NCBI RefSeq assembly: GCF_024539675.1
Contig: NZ_JAHHIT010000039.1
Span: 1 to 64,000 of the forward strand
Reading direction: 5' to 3'
DNA length: 64,000 nucleotides
Origin: Streptomyces hilarionis
GTDB taxonomy: Bacteria; Actinomycetota; Actinomycetes; Streptomycetales; Streptomycetaceae
Part shown: in pieces, positions 26,641-33,659 of the stretch
Position numbering within the stretch: position 1 is the first letter of the stretch
Layout: the number at the start of each line of letters is the position of its first letter
Position numbers and translations under genes: made by a program
Notes under the pieces: generated by a model
Database searches by the model: none
Told to the model about the DNA's origin: nothing
What the model saw: the letters and a program-made list of their open reading frames with translations, nothing else

Positions 26641-27236
26641 GGCAGGACCACCGCCAGCACGTACCGTGCCCGGACGTCGCCCGCGCACCGGAACCGGGTC
26701 GGCCCCCACACCCGCAGCCGCAGGCAGTCACCGGCTTCGAGGCGCCGCTCGACGTTCTCGGCCGTCACGTCGAGGGCGCCCTCCAGCACCCACACGTGCT
26801 GCTCCAGGCCCGCCACGGGCGGCCGGTCGTAGGCGATGTCGGCGCCCACGGCCAGGCGCCCCTCGACCAGTTCGCCGCGCAGCGCGGGGTGCGGGGGCGA
26901 CACCGAGCGGCGGACGAACCCGGAGGCCCGGTCCTGCCAGACGGACTGTTCGCCGGCGCGCACGAGCGGCACGGGCTCCGCCTCGACCTCGCCGAGCAGG
27001 CGGGACATCGTCCGCCCGTACGCGTGGCACAGGCGGTTCAGGAGGGAGGCCGTCGGGCTGATCTCCGCCCGCTCGGCACGCGACAGGGTGGACTTGCTGA
27101 TCCCGGTGCGCTGCGCCAACTCCCCCAGGGACCAGCCGTGTTCGACCCTCAGGTCGGCGAGGCGCGCGGCCAGGCGCGCGTCGACGTCGTCCGGCGACTC
27201 GGCCGGCGACTCGGCCGGCTCCGATGAATGTCTCAT
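26637..27236 (-). CDS. XRE-family regulator with C-terminal cupin domain
   Basis: 199 aa. The helix-turn-helix occupies about residues 28-82 (LGELAQRTGISKSTLSRAER), the cupin sensor the last 80 residues (VAGLEQHVWVLEGALDV and onwards). A 12-bp direct repeat near the N-terminus encodes AESPAESP. ATG 27236 lies inside the left arm of a 9-bp inverted repeat, and TAGCGT seven bases upstream hints at a leaderless message. It is coupled to the GNAT gene that follows. Likely autoregulated. Confidence 0.88.
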   Translation of the reverse strand: MRHSSEPAESPAESPDDVDARLAARLADLRVEHGWSLGELAQRTGISKSTLSRAERAEISPTASLLNRLCHAYGRTMSRLLGEVEAEPVPLVRAGEQSVWQDRASGFVRRSVSPPHPALRGELVEGRLAVGADIAYDRPPVAGLEQHVWVLEGALDVTAENVERRLEAGDCLRLRVWGPTRFRCAGDVRARYVLAVVLP

Positions 27237-27264
27237 ATGCGAGACGCTATCCCGGATATGAGAC
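27230..27264. promoter_or_regulatory. inverted repeat over the start codon of the XRE-cupin gene
   Basis: GTCTCATAT (27230-27238) and ATATGAGAC (27256-27264) are perfect 9-bp arms with a 17-base spacer. The left arm contains the ATG. Position suggests an autorepression operator. Confidence 0.55.
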
Positions 27265-27305
27265 GGCCCGGTTACCGGGACCTCACAGGCGCGGTGGCCG
27301 GAGCC

Positions 27306-28208
27306 TCACACCCGGGCGGCCTCGCCGAGCGCCTCGAGCACCGGCCGGATCAGCGGGTGCTCCTCGGCGCCCCGGCGCACGGCGGCGAAGACGCGCCGGG
27401 TCGGCGCCACGCCGTCGACGGGTCGCACCACCACGCCCGTGAGGTCCATGCCGCGCAGCGCGGAACGCGGCACGAGCGCCACGCCCGCGTCCGCCGAGGC
27501 GAGGGCGACGACCGCGCGGAAGTCGTCCGAGGAGTGTTCGAGGCGGGGCTGGAACCCGGCGCTCTCACACGCCAGGACGACCACGTCGTGGCAGGGGTTG
27601 CCGGGGTAGGGGCCGATCCAGGTGTCCTTGGCCAGCTCGGCCAAGGGCACCTCGGGGGCGTCGGCGAGCCGGTGCGCGACGGGCACCACGGCGTCGAAGG
27701 GCTCGGCGTAGAGGGGAACGTGCGCGAGGCGCGGGTCGTCGGCGGCCGGGGCGCCGCGGTACTCGACCGCCACGGCGACGTCGACCTGCCGGTCGAGCAC
27801 CATCGGCAGGCTGGCGTCGCCCTCGGCGTCCTGGACGCGGATCCTTATGCCCGGGGCGGTGTGGGCGAGGCGGGCCACCGCGGGCGCCACGACCAGGGCG
27901 ATGCCGGTGGCGAAGGCCGCCACGGTGACCGTGCCGGCCGCACCGGAGCTGTAGGCGGCCAGCTCGGCCTCGGCCCTCTCGAGCTGCGCGAGGACGGCGT
28001 GGGTGTGCGCCAGCAGGATCTCCCCGGCCGGGGTGAGCCGTACCCCCCTGGCGCCGCGTTCGACGAGCCGGTGGCCCGTCTCCTGTTCCAGGGCCGTCAG
28101 CTGCTGGGAGACCGCGGACGGCGTGAGGTACAGCGCGGCGGCAGCCGCCGTCACGGTGCGGTGGTCGGCCACCGCACGCAGGATGTGGAGCCGCCGCGCT
28201 TCGATCAT
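27306..28208 (-). CDS. LysR-family transcriptional regulator
   Basis: 300 aa. Helix-turn-helix at residues 1-60 (TVTAAAAALYLTPSAVSQQL) and a two-lobed effector domain behind it. It is 47 bases downstream of kbl on the same strand. GATAAT lies seven bases before ATG 28208 and no ribosome binding site is visible, so it may be read from its own leaderless promoter. A role in controlling threonine breakdown by kbl/tdh is plausible from position but unproven. Confidence 0.9.
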   Translation of the reverse strand: MIEARRLHILRAVADHRTVTAAAAALYLTPSAVSQQLTALEQETGHRLVERGARGVRLTPAGEILLAHTHAVLAQLERAEAELAAYSSGAAGTVTVAAFATGIALVVAPAVARLAHTAPGIRIRVQDAEGDASLPMVLDRQVDVAVAVEYRGAPAADDPRLAHVPLYAEPFDAVVPVAHRLADAPEVPLAELAKDTWIGPYPGNPCHDVVVLACESAGFQPRLEHSSDDFRAVVALASADAGVALVPRSALRGMDLTGVVVRPVDGVAPTRRVFAAVRRGAEEHPLIRPVLEALGEAARV

Positions 28209-28255
28209 GGGACCGATTATCGCAATATGTCCGGGCTGCTCGGACCGCGCGCGGT

Positions 28256-29467
28256 TCAGACCGCCGCGGGCTCGGCCTCCCCCAGCTCCGCGCGGGCCGC
28301 GACGAAGGCGTCCACGGCACGGTTCACGTCGTCCGTGGAGTGCGCGGCGGACAGCTGGACGCGGATGCGGGCCTGTCCCTGCGGGACCACCGGGTACGAG
28401 AACCCGATCACGTACACCCCCCGCTCCAGGAGCAGTTCCGCCATCCGGCCCGCCTTCGCCGCGTCGCCGATCATCACGGGGGCGATGGCGTGGTCGCCGG
28501 GCAGGACGTCGAAGCCCGCGTCCGTCATGCGGCGGCGGAACAGGGCGGTGTTCTCGGCCAGCCGTACGCGCAGGTCGTCGGCGGACTCCAGCAGGTCGAG
28601 GACCTTGAGCGAGGCGGCCGCGATCACCGGGGCGAGGGTGTTGGAGAACAGGTACGGGCGCGAGCGCTGGCGCAGCAGGGCGACGATCTCCGCGCGCGCG
28701 GCGACATAGCCGCCGGACGCGCCACCGAGGGCCTTGCCCAGGGTGCCGGTGATGATGTCGACCCGGTCCATCACCCCGTGCAGCTCGGGCGTGCCGCGGC
28801 CGCCGGGGCCGACGAAGCCGACCGCGTGCGAGTCGTCGACCATGACCATCGCGTCGTAGCGTTCGGCGAGGTCGCAGATCTCGGCCAGGGGTGCCACGTA
28901 GCCGTCCATGGAGAACACGCCGTCGGTGACGACCAGCCGCCGGCGCGCGTCGGACGCGTCCTTCAACTGCCGCTCCAGGTCGGCCATGTCGCGGTTGGCG
29001 TAGCGGAAGCGGCGGGCCTTGGACAGCCGGATGCCGTCGATGATGGAGGCGTGGTTGAGGGCGTCGGAGATGACCGCGTCCTCGGGGCCGAGGAGCGTCT
29101 CGAAGACGCCTCCGTTGGCGTCGAAGCAGGAGGAGTACAGGATCGTGTCCTCCTGGCCGAGGAAGGCCGACAGCCGCGCCTCCAGCTCCTTGTGCACCTC
29201 CTGCGTCCCGCAGATGAAACGCACGGACGCCATGCCGTAGCCCCAGCGGTCGAGGGCCTCGTGGGCCGCCGCGACGACCTCGGGGTGGTCGGCGAGGCCG
29301 AGGTAGTTGTTGGCGCAGAAGTTGAGGACCTCGCCCGGCCGGCCGCCGGCGGTGACGGCGACGGTGGCCGACTGGGGGCTGCCGATCACGCGCTCGGGCT
29401 TGTGCAGGCCGGCGGCGCGGATCTCGTCGAGGGTGGCGCGCAGGTCGTCGCGCACGGAGTCGAACAT
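28256..29467 (-). CDS. kbl: glycine C-acetyltransferase (2-amino-3-ketobutyrate CoA ligase)
   Basis: 403 aa PLP enzyme of the alpha-oxoamine synthase family. It splits 2-amino-3-ketobutyrate with CoA into glycine and acetyl-CoA, the second step of threonine degradation. [12 protein letters not shown] near the N-terminus, [14 protein letters not shown] and the Schiff-base Lys in [14 protein letters not shown] are visible. AGGAG precedes ATG 29467 by about seven bases and can pair with the following CCTCCT-like bases. It lies 73 bases after tdh and completes the pathway with it. Confidence 0.95.
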   Translation of the reverse strand: MFDSVRDDLRATLDEIRAAGLHKPERVIGSPQSATVAVTAGGRPGEVLNFCANNYLGLADHPEVVAAAHEALDRWGYGMASVRFICGTQEVHKELEARLSAFLGQEDTILYSSCFDANGGVFETLLGPEDAVISDALNHASIIDGIRLSKARRFRYANRDMADLERQLKDASDARRRLVVTDGVFSMDGYVAPLAEICDLAERYDAMVMVDDSHAVGFVGPGGRGTPELHGVMDRVDIITGTLGKALGGASGGYVAARAEIVALLRQRSRPYLFSNTLAPVIAAASLKVLDLLESADDLRVRLAENTALFRRRMTDAGFDVLPGDHAIAPVMIGDAAKAGRMAELLLERGVYVIGFSYPVVPQGQARIRVQLSAAHSTDDVNRAVDAFVAARAELGEAEPAAV

Positions 29468-29540
29468 CAGGAGGCTCCTAGGAAACGCAGAGAACGCGGG
29501 AAAGGCGGGACGCGCGGTGGACGGGGGAGGCGCGGACGCC

Positions 29541-30569
29541 TCACGCGGTCCAGTCGAGGATGACCTTGCCGCCGCGGCCGCTCGCCGCGTCGGCGAAGGC
29601 CGCCTCGAAGTCGCGGTAGCCGTACCGGCCGGTGATCACGGGGGCGAGGTCGAGGCCGCCCTCCAGCAGCACCGACATCGCGTACCAGGTCTCGAACATC
29701 TCGCGGCCGTAGATGCCCTTGATCGTGATCATCGACGTGACGATCCGGGCCCAGTCGACCGGGAACTCCTCGGCGGGCAGCCCCAGCATGGCGATCCGGC
29801 CGCCGTGCGTCATGTTGGCGATCATGTCCCGCATCGCCTCCGGCCTGCCGGACATCTCCAGGCCGATGTCGAAGCCCTCGCGCAGCCCGAGTTCCCGCTG
29901 CCCGTCGGCGATGGAGGCCTGCGACACGTCGAGCGCGAGCGTCGCGCCGATCTTGCGGGCCAGCTCCAGCCGCTCCGCGCTGACGTCGGTGACCATGACG
30001 TTGCGGGCCCCGGCGTGGCGGGCCACGGCCGCGGCCATCAGCCCGATCGGTCCGGCGCCGGTGATCAGGACGTCCTCGCCGACCAGCGGGAAGGACAGGG
30101 CGGTGTGCACGGCGTTGCCGAACGGGTCGAAGATCGCCGCCACGTCGAGGTCCACCGGCACGCGGTGCACCCACACGTTGGCCGCGGGCAGGGCGACGTA
30201 CTCCGCGAACGCGCCGTCCCGTCCGACGCCGAGGCCGACGGTGGCCCGGCACAGGTGGCGGCGTCCGGCGAGACAGTTGCGGCACTTGCCGCACACCAGG
30301 TGCCCCTCGCCGCTGACCCGGTCCCCCACGGCGATGTCCGCGACGTCGCGGCCGGTGCCGACGACCTCCCCGACGAACTCGTGGCCGAGCACGAGCGGCG
30401 TGGTGATCGTCTGCCGCGCCCAGCCGTCCCAGGACCGGATGTGCAGGTCGGTGCCGCAGATGCCGGTGCGCAGCACCCTGATCAGCACGTCCCCGGGGCC
30501 GACGGCGGGCTCCGGGACGTCCGCGAGCCACAGTCCGGGCTCCGCCTTCTCCTTGACCAGCGCCTTCAA
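29541..30569 (-). CDS. tdh: L-threonine 3-dehydrogenase
   Basis: 342 aa zinc-dependent medium-chain dehydrogenase. It oxidises threonine to 2-amino-3-ketobutyrate with [15 protein letters not shown] binds catalytic zinc, the CGKCRNC segment plus a later Cys bind structural zinc, and [18 protein letters not shown] is the NAD-binding loop. The start I chose is TTG at 30569, giving MKALVKEK, because AGGAG lies eight bases upstream and the family is 341-343 residues long; the ATG frame to 30653 would add 28 unrelated residues. First gene of the tdh-kbl pair. Confidence 0.94.
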   Translation of the reverse strand: MKALVKEKAEPGLWLADVPEPAVGPGDVLIRVLRTGICGTDLHIRSWDGWARQTITTPLVLGHEFVGEVVGTGRDVADIAVGDRVSGEGHLVCGKCRNCLAGRRHLCRATVGLGVGRDGAFAEYVALPAANVWVHRVPVDLDVAAIFDPFGNAVHTALSFPLVGEDVLITGAGPIGLMAAAVARHAGARNVMVTDVSAERLELARKIGATLALDVSQASIADGQRELGLREGFDIGLEMSGRPEAMRDMIANMTHGGRIAMLGLPAEEFPVDWARIVTSMITIKGIYGREMFETWYAMSVLLEGGLDLAPVITGRYGYRDFEAAFADAASGRGGKVILDWTA

Positions 30570-30703
30570 CGCAACGGCTCCTGTGGTGAGGGCCCGGCCG
30601 CGAGCAGGCCGAAGGGCCCCGCATCCGGGAACACGTGTGGATTCGCCGAGCAATCTGCCGTACTCGACCCGGCCGGGTCCATCGAGCTTTTCTTAAGCGC
30701 CGC

Positions 30704-30713
30704 CACAGCTGTG
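30704..30713. promoter_or_regulatory. palindrome in the tdh / GPP34 divergent region
   Basis: CACAGCTGTG is a perfect 10-bp palindrome in the 290-bp gap between divergent tdh and the GPP34 gene. Possible operator; no regulator can be assigned. Confidence 0.3.
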
Positions 30714-30859
30714 CTTCACACGAGTGGCTTCGCCCCGGGGACGGGCTTCTCGCACACCACGGTGGGCCGTGTCACCCTTGACCGCAACCCGCACCGGGCC
30801 GACCGGCTGACCGGCCCCGGGGAGCGACCTCCTTGCGACCGAACGATGGGGAGTGCCCG

Positions 30860-31465
30860 ATGATGACGACAGCACGGGATCTGATGATCCTCGCCCTGGA
30901 CGTGCCGCCCGTGCGCGACGTCGGGCAGGGGGACCTGTCGCTCGCCCTCGCGGGCGCGGAGGCCGTCGATCTGGTGAGGGCGGGGTCCTTCGTCCTCGAC
31001 GGCGACCTCGTCGTGCCCGGACCGCCGACGGTGCCGCAGGACGCTCTCCTGGCCGCGGCCGAGTCCTCGTTCGTGCGCACGGAGCCGTACGAGTCGCTGG
31101 AGGACTGGCTGTGGCGGAGGGGCCGCGATCTGGCGGCCGCCTACGCCGCCCGGCTGGCGGCGGACGGACTCGTCGCGCGCACGCGCGGCCGGCTGCTCGC
31201 CGCCCGGTCCGCGCCGGCGCCCGTCGACTCCCCGGCGCGGCGGCGCGCCGCCGCGCGCTGGGCGTCGGACGAGCCGGTCCTCGCCACGCTGACCGCCGCC
31301 GTCGGCCTGCGCGAGGAGCCCGCCGAGGGGTTCCCGGGGCCGCTGGACGAGGCGGTCGTCACGGTGCTCGCGTCGACCGGCGACGCGCTGGCGGAACTGG
31401 AGGCCGTGCGGCAGCGGCGGTCCATCGAGGACGCGGGCTTCGACAACATGTGGCAGGCCCTCTGA
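30860..31465 (+). CDS. GPP34 (Golgi phosphoprotein 3-like) domain protein
   Basis: 201 aa, mostly alpha-helical and soluble. ARDLMILALD, GDLSLALAGAEAVDL and the closing RRSIEDAGFDNMWQAL are typical of bacterial GPP34 proteins, whose eukaryotic relatives bind phosphatidylinositol 4-phosphate. The bacterial function is not known. GGGGAG lies six bases before ATG 30860. It is divergent from tdh and stands alone. Confidence 0.83.
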   Translation: MMTTARDLMILALDVPPVRDVGQGDLSLALAGAEAVDLVRAGSFVLDGDLVVPGPPTVPQDALLAAAESSFVRTEPYESLEDWLWRRGRDLAAAYAARLAADGLVARTRGRLLAARSAPAPVDSPARRRAAARWASDEPVLATLTAAVGLREEPAEGFPGPLDEAVVTVLASTGDALAELEAVRQRRSIEDAGFDNMWQAL

Positions 31466-31479
31466 TCCCGCCGCGCAGG

Positions 31480-31504
31480 ACCGCCCGCGGAGCGGGTGCG
31501 GTCT
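31480..31504. terminator. bidirectional terminator between GPP34 and GAF genes
   Basis: GACCGC (31480-31485) pairs with GCGGTC (31499-31504), extended by CCGC/GCGG with a two-base bulge. Confidence 0.45.
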
Positions 31505-31511
31505 CCCCCGC

Positions 31512-32078
31512 TCAGGGGGCACCCTCGCGCTCGCGGCGCTGCAAATGTCCGGCGAGATCGGCGGCCGTCGCCTTGATGGTGTCCAGACCGGCCCTGCCCC
31601 AGGGACGGGGCCGCAGATCGGCGACGCAGACCGTGCCCAGCGCCATGCCGGTCGAGTCGATGAGCGGGGCGCCCAGGTAGCTGCGGATGCCGTATTCGTC
31701 GACGACGGGGTTGCCCGCGAAGCGCGGGTAGTCGGCCACGTCCTCCAGGACCAGCGCCTTGCGCCGCACCACGACGTGCGGGCAGTAGCCGTATTCGCGG
31801 GCCAGTCGCCGGCCCAGCTCGGGCTTGCCGCCCCGGGCGGTCCGGCCGCCCTGCGGGGTGTGCAGCCCGGCGAAGAACTGCCGCTCCTCGTCGAGGAAGT
31901 TGACCATGGCGTACGGCGCCCCGGTCACCTCGGCGAGCCGCTCGGCGAAGGCGTCCAGGGCGGCCTCCGGCCATTCCCCGAGGCCGAGCCGGCGCAGCCG
32001 GCGCGCCCGCGCGGGAGCCTCCCTGTCCTCCGGCGTGAGCAGCAGACGACCGGCCGGACGCGGCGGGTCGTAGCTCAT
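31512..32078 (-). CDS. GAF-domain protein, downstream of the conservon
   Basis: 188 aa. A GAF domain covers about residues 35-180 (VNFLDEERQFFAGLH, LVLEDVADYPRFAGNP, YLGAPLIDSTGMALGTVCVAD). No kinase or output domain is attached, so it is a stand-alone sensor or scaffold. It follows cvnD by 61 bases on the same strand and is probably the last gene of the operon. Ligand unknown. Confidence 0.85.
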   Translation of the reverse strand: MSYDPPRPAGRLLLTPEDREAPARARRLRRLGLGEWPEAALDAFAERLAEVTGAPYAMVNFLDEERQFFAGLHTPQGGRTARGGKPELGRRLAREYGYCPHVVVRRKALVLEDVADYPRFAGNPVVDEYGIRSYLGAPLIDSTGMALGTVCVADLRPRPWGRAGLDTIKATAADLAGHLQRREREGAP

Positions 32079-32139
32079 GGCCGGGCTCCGTCGCTGTGGA
32101 CGTACGTCATTTGCGGCTCCGGGGGCGTGGGTGCGGGCG

Positions 32140-32808
32140 TCACATGTGGGCGCCGCGGCTCGGCTGGGGTGCGGCCGGCGCGTGGGCGATGAGGTGCTTG
32201 ACGAGGGTGAGCAGGGTCTGGACGCCGGAGGCGGAGATCCGCGCGTCGCAGCGCACGACGGGGACGGACGGGTCCAGGTCGATGGCGGCGCGCACCTCCT
32301 CGGGGTCGTAGCGGTGGGAGCCGTCGAACTCGTTGACGGCGATGATGAAGGCGAGTCCGCGCTCCTCGAAGAAGTCGACGGCGGCGAAGCACTCCTCCAG
32401 CCGGCGGGTGTCCGCGAGGATGACCGCGCCGAGGGCGCCCTCGGACAGCTCGTCCCACATGAACCAGAACCGCTCCTGGCCGGGGGTGCCGAACAGGTAG
32501 AGGACGTGCCGGGGGTCGAGGGTGATGCGGCCGAAGTCCATGGCCACGGTCGTCTCGACCTTGTTCTCGATGCCGTCGAGGTTGTCGGTGGCGGCGCTGA
32601 CGGTGGTGAGCAGCTCCTCCGTGCTGAGCGGCGCGATCTCGCTCACGGCGCCGACGAAGGTCGTCTTGCCGACCCCGAACCCGCCCGCGACCAGGATCTT
32701 CAGGGCGGTGGGGAACGGGTCGGGTCCGGCGTCGTCGGGTCCTCCGTAGGCGCGGCTGTCGCCGTACCTGTCGTATGCGTCGCGGTCAGAGCTGTCGTCG
32801 TAGTCCAT
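32140..32808 (-). CDS. cvnD: conservon GTPase-like protein CvnD
   Basis: 222 aa small G-protein-like ATP/GTP-binding protein. Walker A GGFGVGKTTF lies near residues 42-51, FGTPGQERFW is the G3-like segment and AVNEFD replaces the canonical NKxD. The first 35 residues are Asp/Tyr-rich and likely flexible. ATG 32808 follows GGAGG at nine bases and lies 23 bases inside the end of cvnC. In conservons CvnD works with CvnA-C at the membrane as a G-protein-like signalling complex. Confidence 0.92.
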   Translation of the reverse strand: MDYDDSSDRDAYDRYGDSRAYGGPDDAGPDPFPTALKILVAGGFGVGKTTFVGAVSEIAPLSTEELLTTVSAATDNLDGIENKVETTVAMDFGRITLDPRHVLYLFGTPGQERFWFMWDELSEGALGAVILADTRRLEECFAAVDFFEERGLAFIIAVNEFDGSHRYDPEEVRAAIDLDPSVPVVRCDARISASGVQTLLTLVKHLIAHAPAAPQPSRGAHM

Positions 32809-33157
32809 CGAGCACTGCCTCCAGTAGGGCCCGGTCGGTGGGTGTGTGGTGGTACTCGGGGGGCTTGGTGGTGAGCGCCCCGCAGTCGAGGAGGTCGGAC
32901 AGCAGCACCTTGGTGACCGCCGCCGGCAGCCTCAGATGGGCCGCGATCTCGGCGACCGACACGGGCGCGCGGGTCAGGTCGAGCGCCTGCGCGTGCTCGG
33001 GGCCGAGATAGCCGAGGGGGGTCGCCCCTGTGGCCCTCACCTGCGACATGAGATCGAGGGCGACGCTGGGCCTGGTCCGGCCGTTGCTGACCGTGAACGG
33101 GCGCACCAGTCGTCCGGCCGCGTCGTCGAGCCAGGGCCCGTCGCCGGCCGCCGCCAC
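32786..33157 (-). CDS. cvnC: conservon protein CvnC (DUF742)
   Basis: About 123 aa. LVRPFTVSNGRTRPS and the winged-helix-like VAEIAAHLRLPAAVTKVLLSDLL region are characteristic of DUF742. I chose GTG 33157, two bases after the cvnB stop; a TTG at 33163 overlapping the stop is an alternative, and both have weak ribosome binding sites. It links CvnA/B to the GTPase CvnD in the current view of conservons. Confidence 0.85.
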   Translation of the reverse strand: MAAAGDGPWLDDAAGRLVRPFTVSNGRTRPSVALDLMSQVRATGATPLGYLGPEHAQALDLTRAPVSVAEIAAHLRLPAAVTKVLLSDLLDCGALTTKPPEYHHTPTDRALLEAVLDGLRRQL

Positions 33158-33159
33158 GT

Positions 33160-33591
33160 TCAAGGTCCCATCACCGACGGTTCCGCGTGCTGCCGGGGTG
33201 CCGTCATCAGATAGGGCCGGACGCTCTTGACCAGCATCGACATCTCGTAGCCGAGTACGGCGGCGTCGGCCTCGCGCCCGGCGAGCACCGCGAGACACGT
33301 GCCGGACCCCGCGGTGGTGACGAACAGCAGCGTCGAGTCGAGTTCGACGACGACCTGCCGCACGTCGCCGCCGTCGCCGAAGCGGACGCCGGCGCTGCGG
33401 CCGAGGGAGTACAGGCCGGAGGCCAGCGCGGCCATGTGGTCGGCGCTGTCGGGGTCGAGGCCGTGGACCGACTTCACGAGCCCGTCGCAGGAGAGCAGCA
33501 CCGCGCTCGTGGTGTGCGGGACGCGCTGCACGAGGCCGCTCATCAGCCAGTCGAGATCGGAAACATGGCCGGTCGGCGCATCGCTCGCCAT
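33160..33591 (-). CDS. cvnB: conservon roadblock/LC7 protein CvnB
   Basis: 143 aa. HVSDLDWLMSGLVQRVPHT begins the roadblock/LC7 fold, which in conservons acts as a GTPase-regulating partner of CvnD. ATG 33591 follows AAGGAG at ten bases and gives the usual N-terminus; ATG 33663, overlapping the cvnA stop, would add 24 low-complexity residues. Confidence 0.92.
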   Translation of the reverse strand: MASDAPTGHVSDLDWLMSGLVQRVPHTTSAVLLSCDGLVKSVHGLDPDSADHMAALASGLYSLGRSAGVRFGDGGDVRQVVVELDSTLLFVTTAGSGTCLAVLAGREADAAVLGYEMSMLVKSVRPYLMTAPRQHAEPSVMGP

Positions 33592-33659
33592 GGTGGATCG
33601 ACTCCTTGGGGTACGAAGGTCTGCGGGAGCGCTGGGGGTGGGGGTGACGCTCGCGGTGG

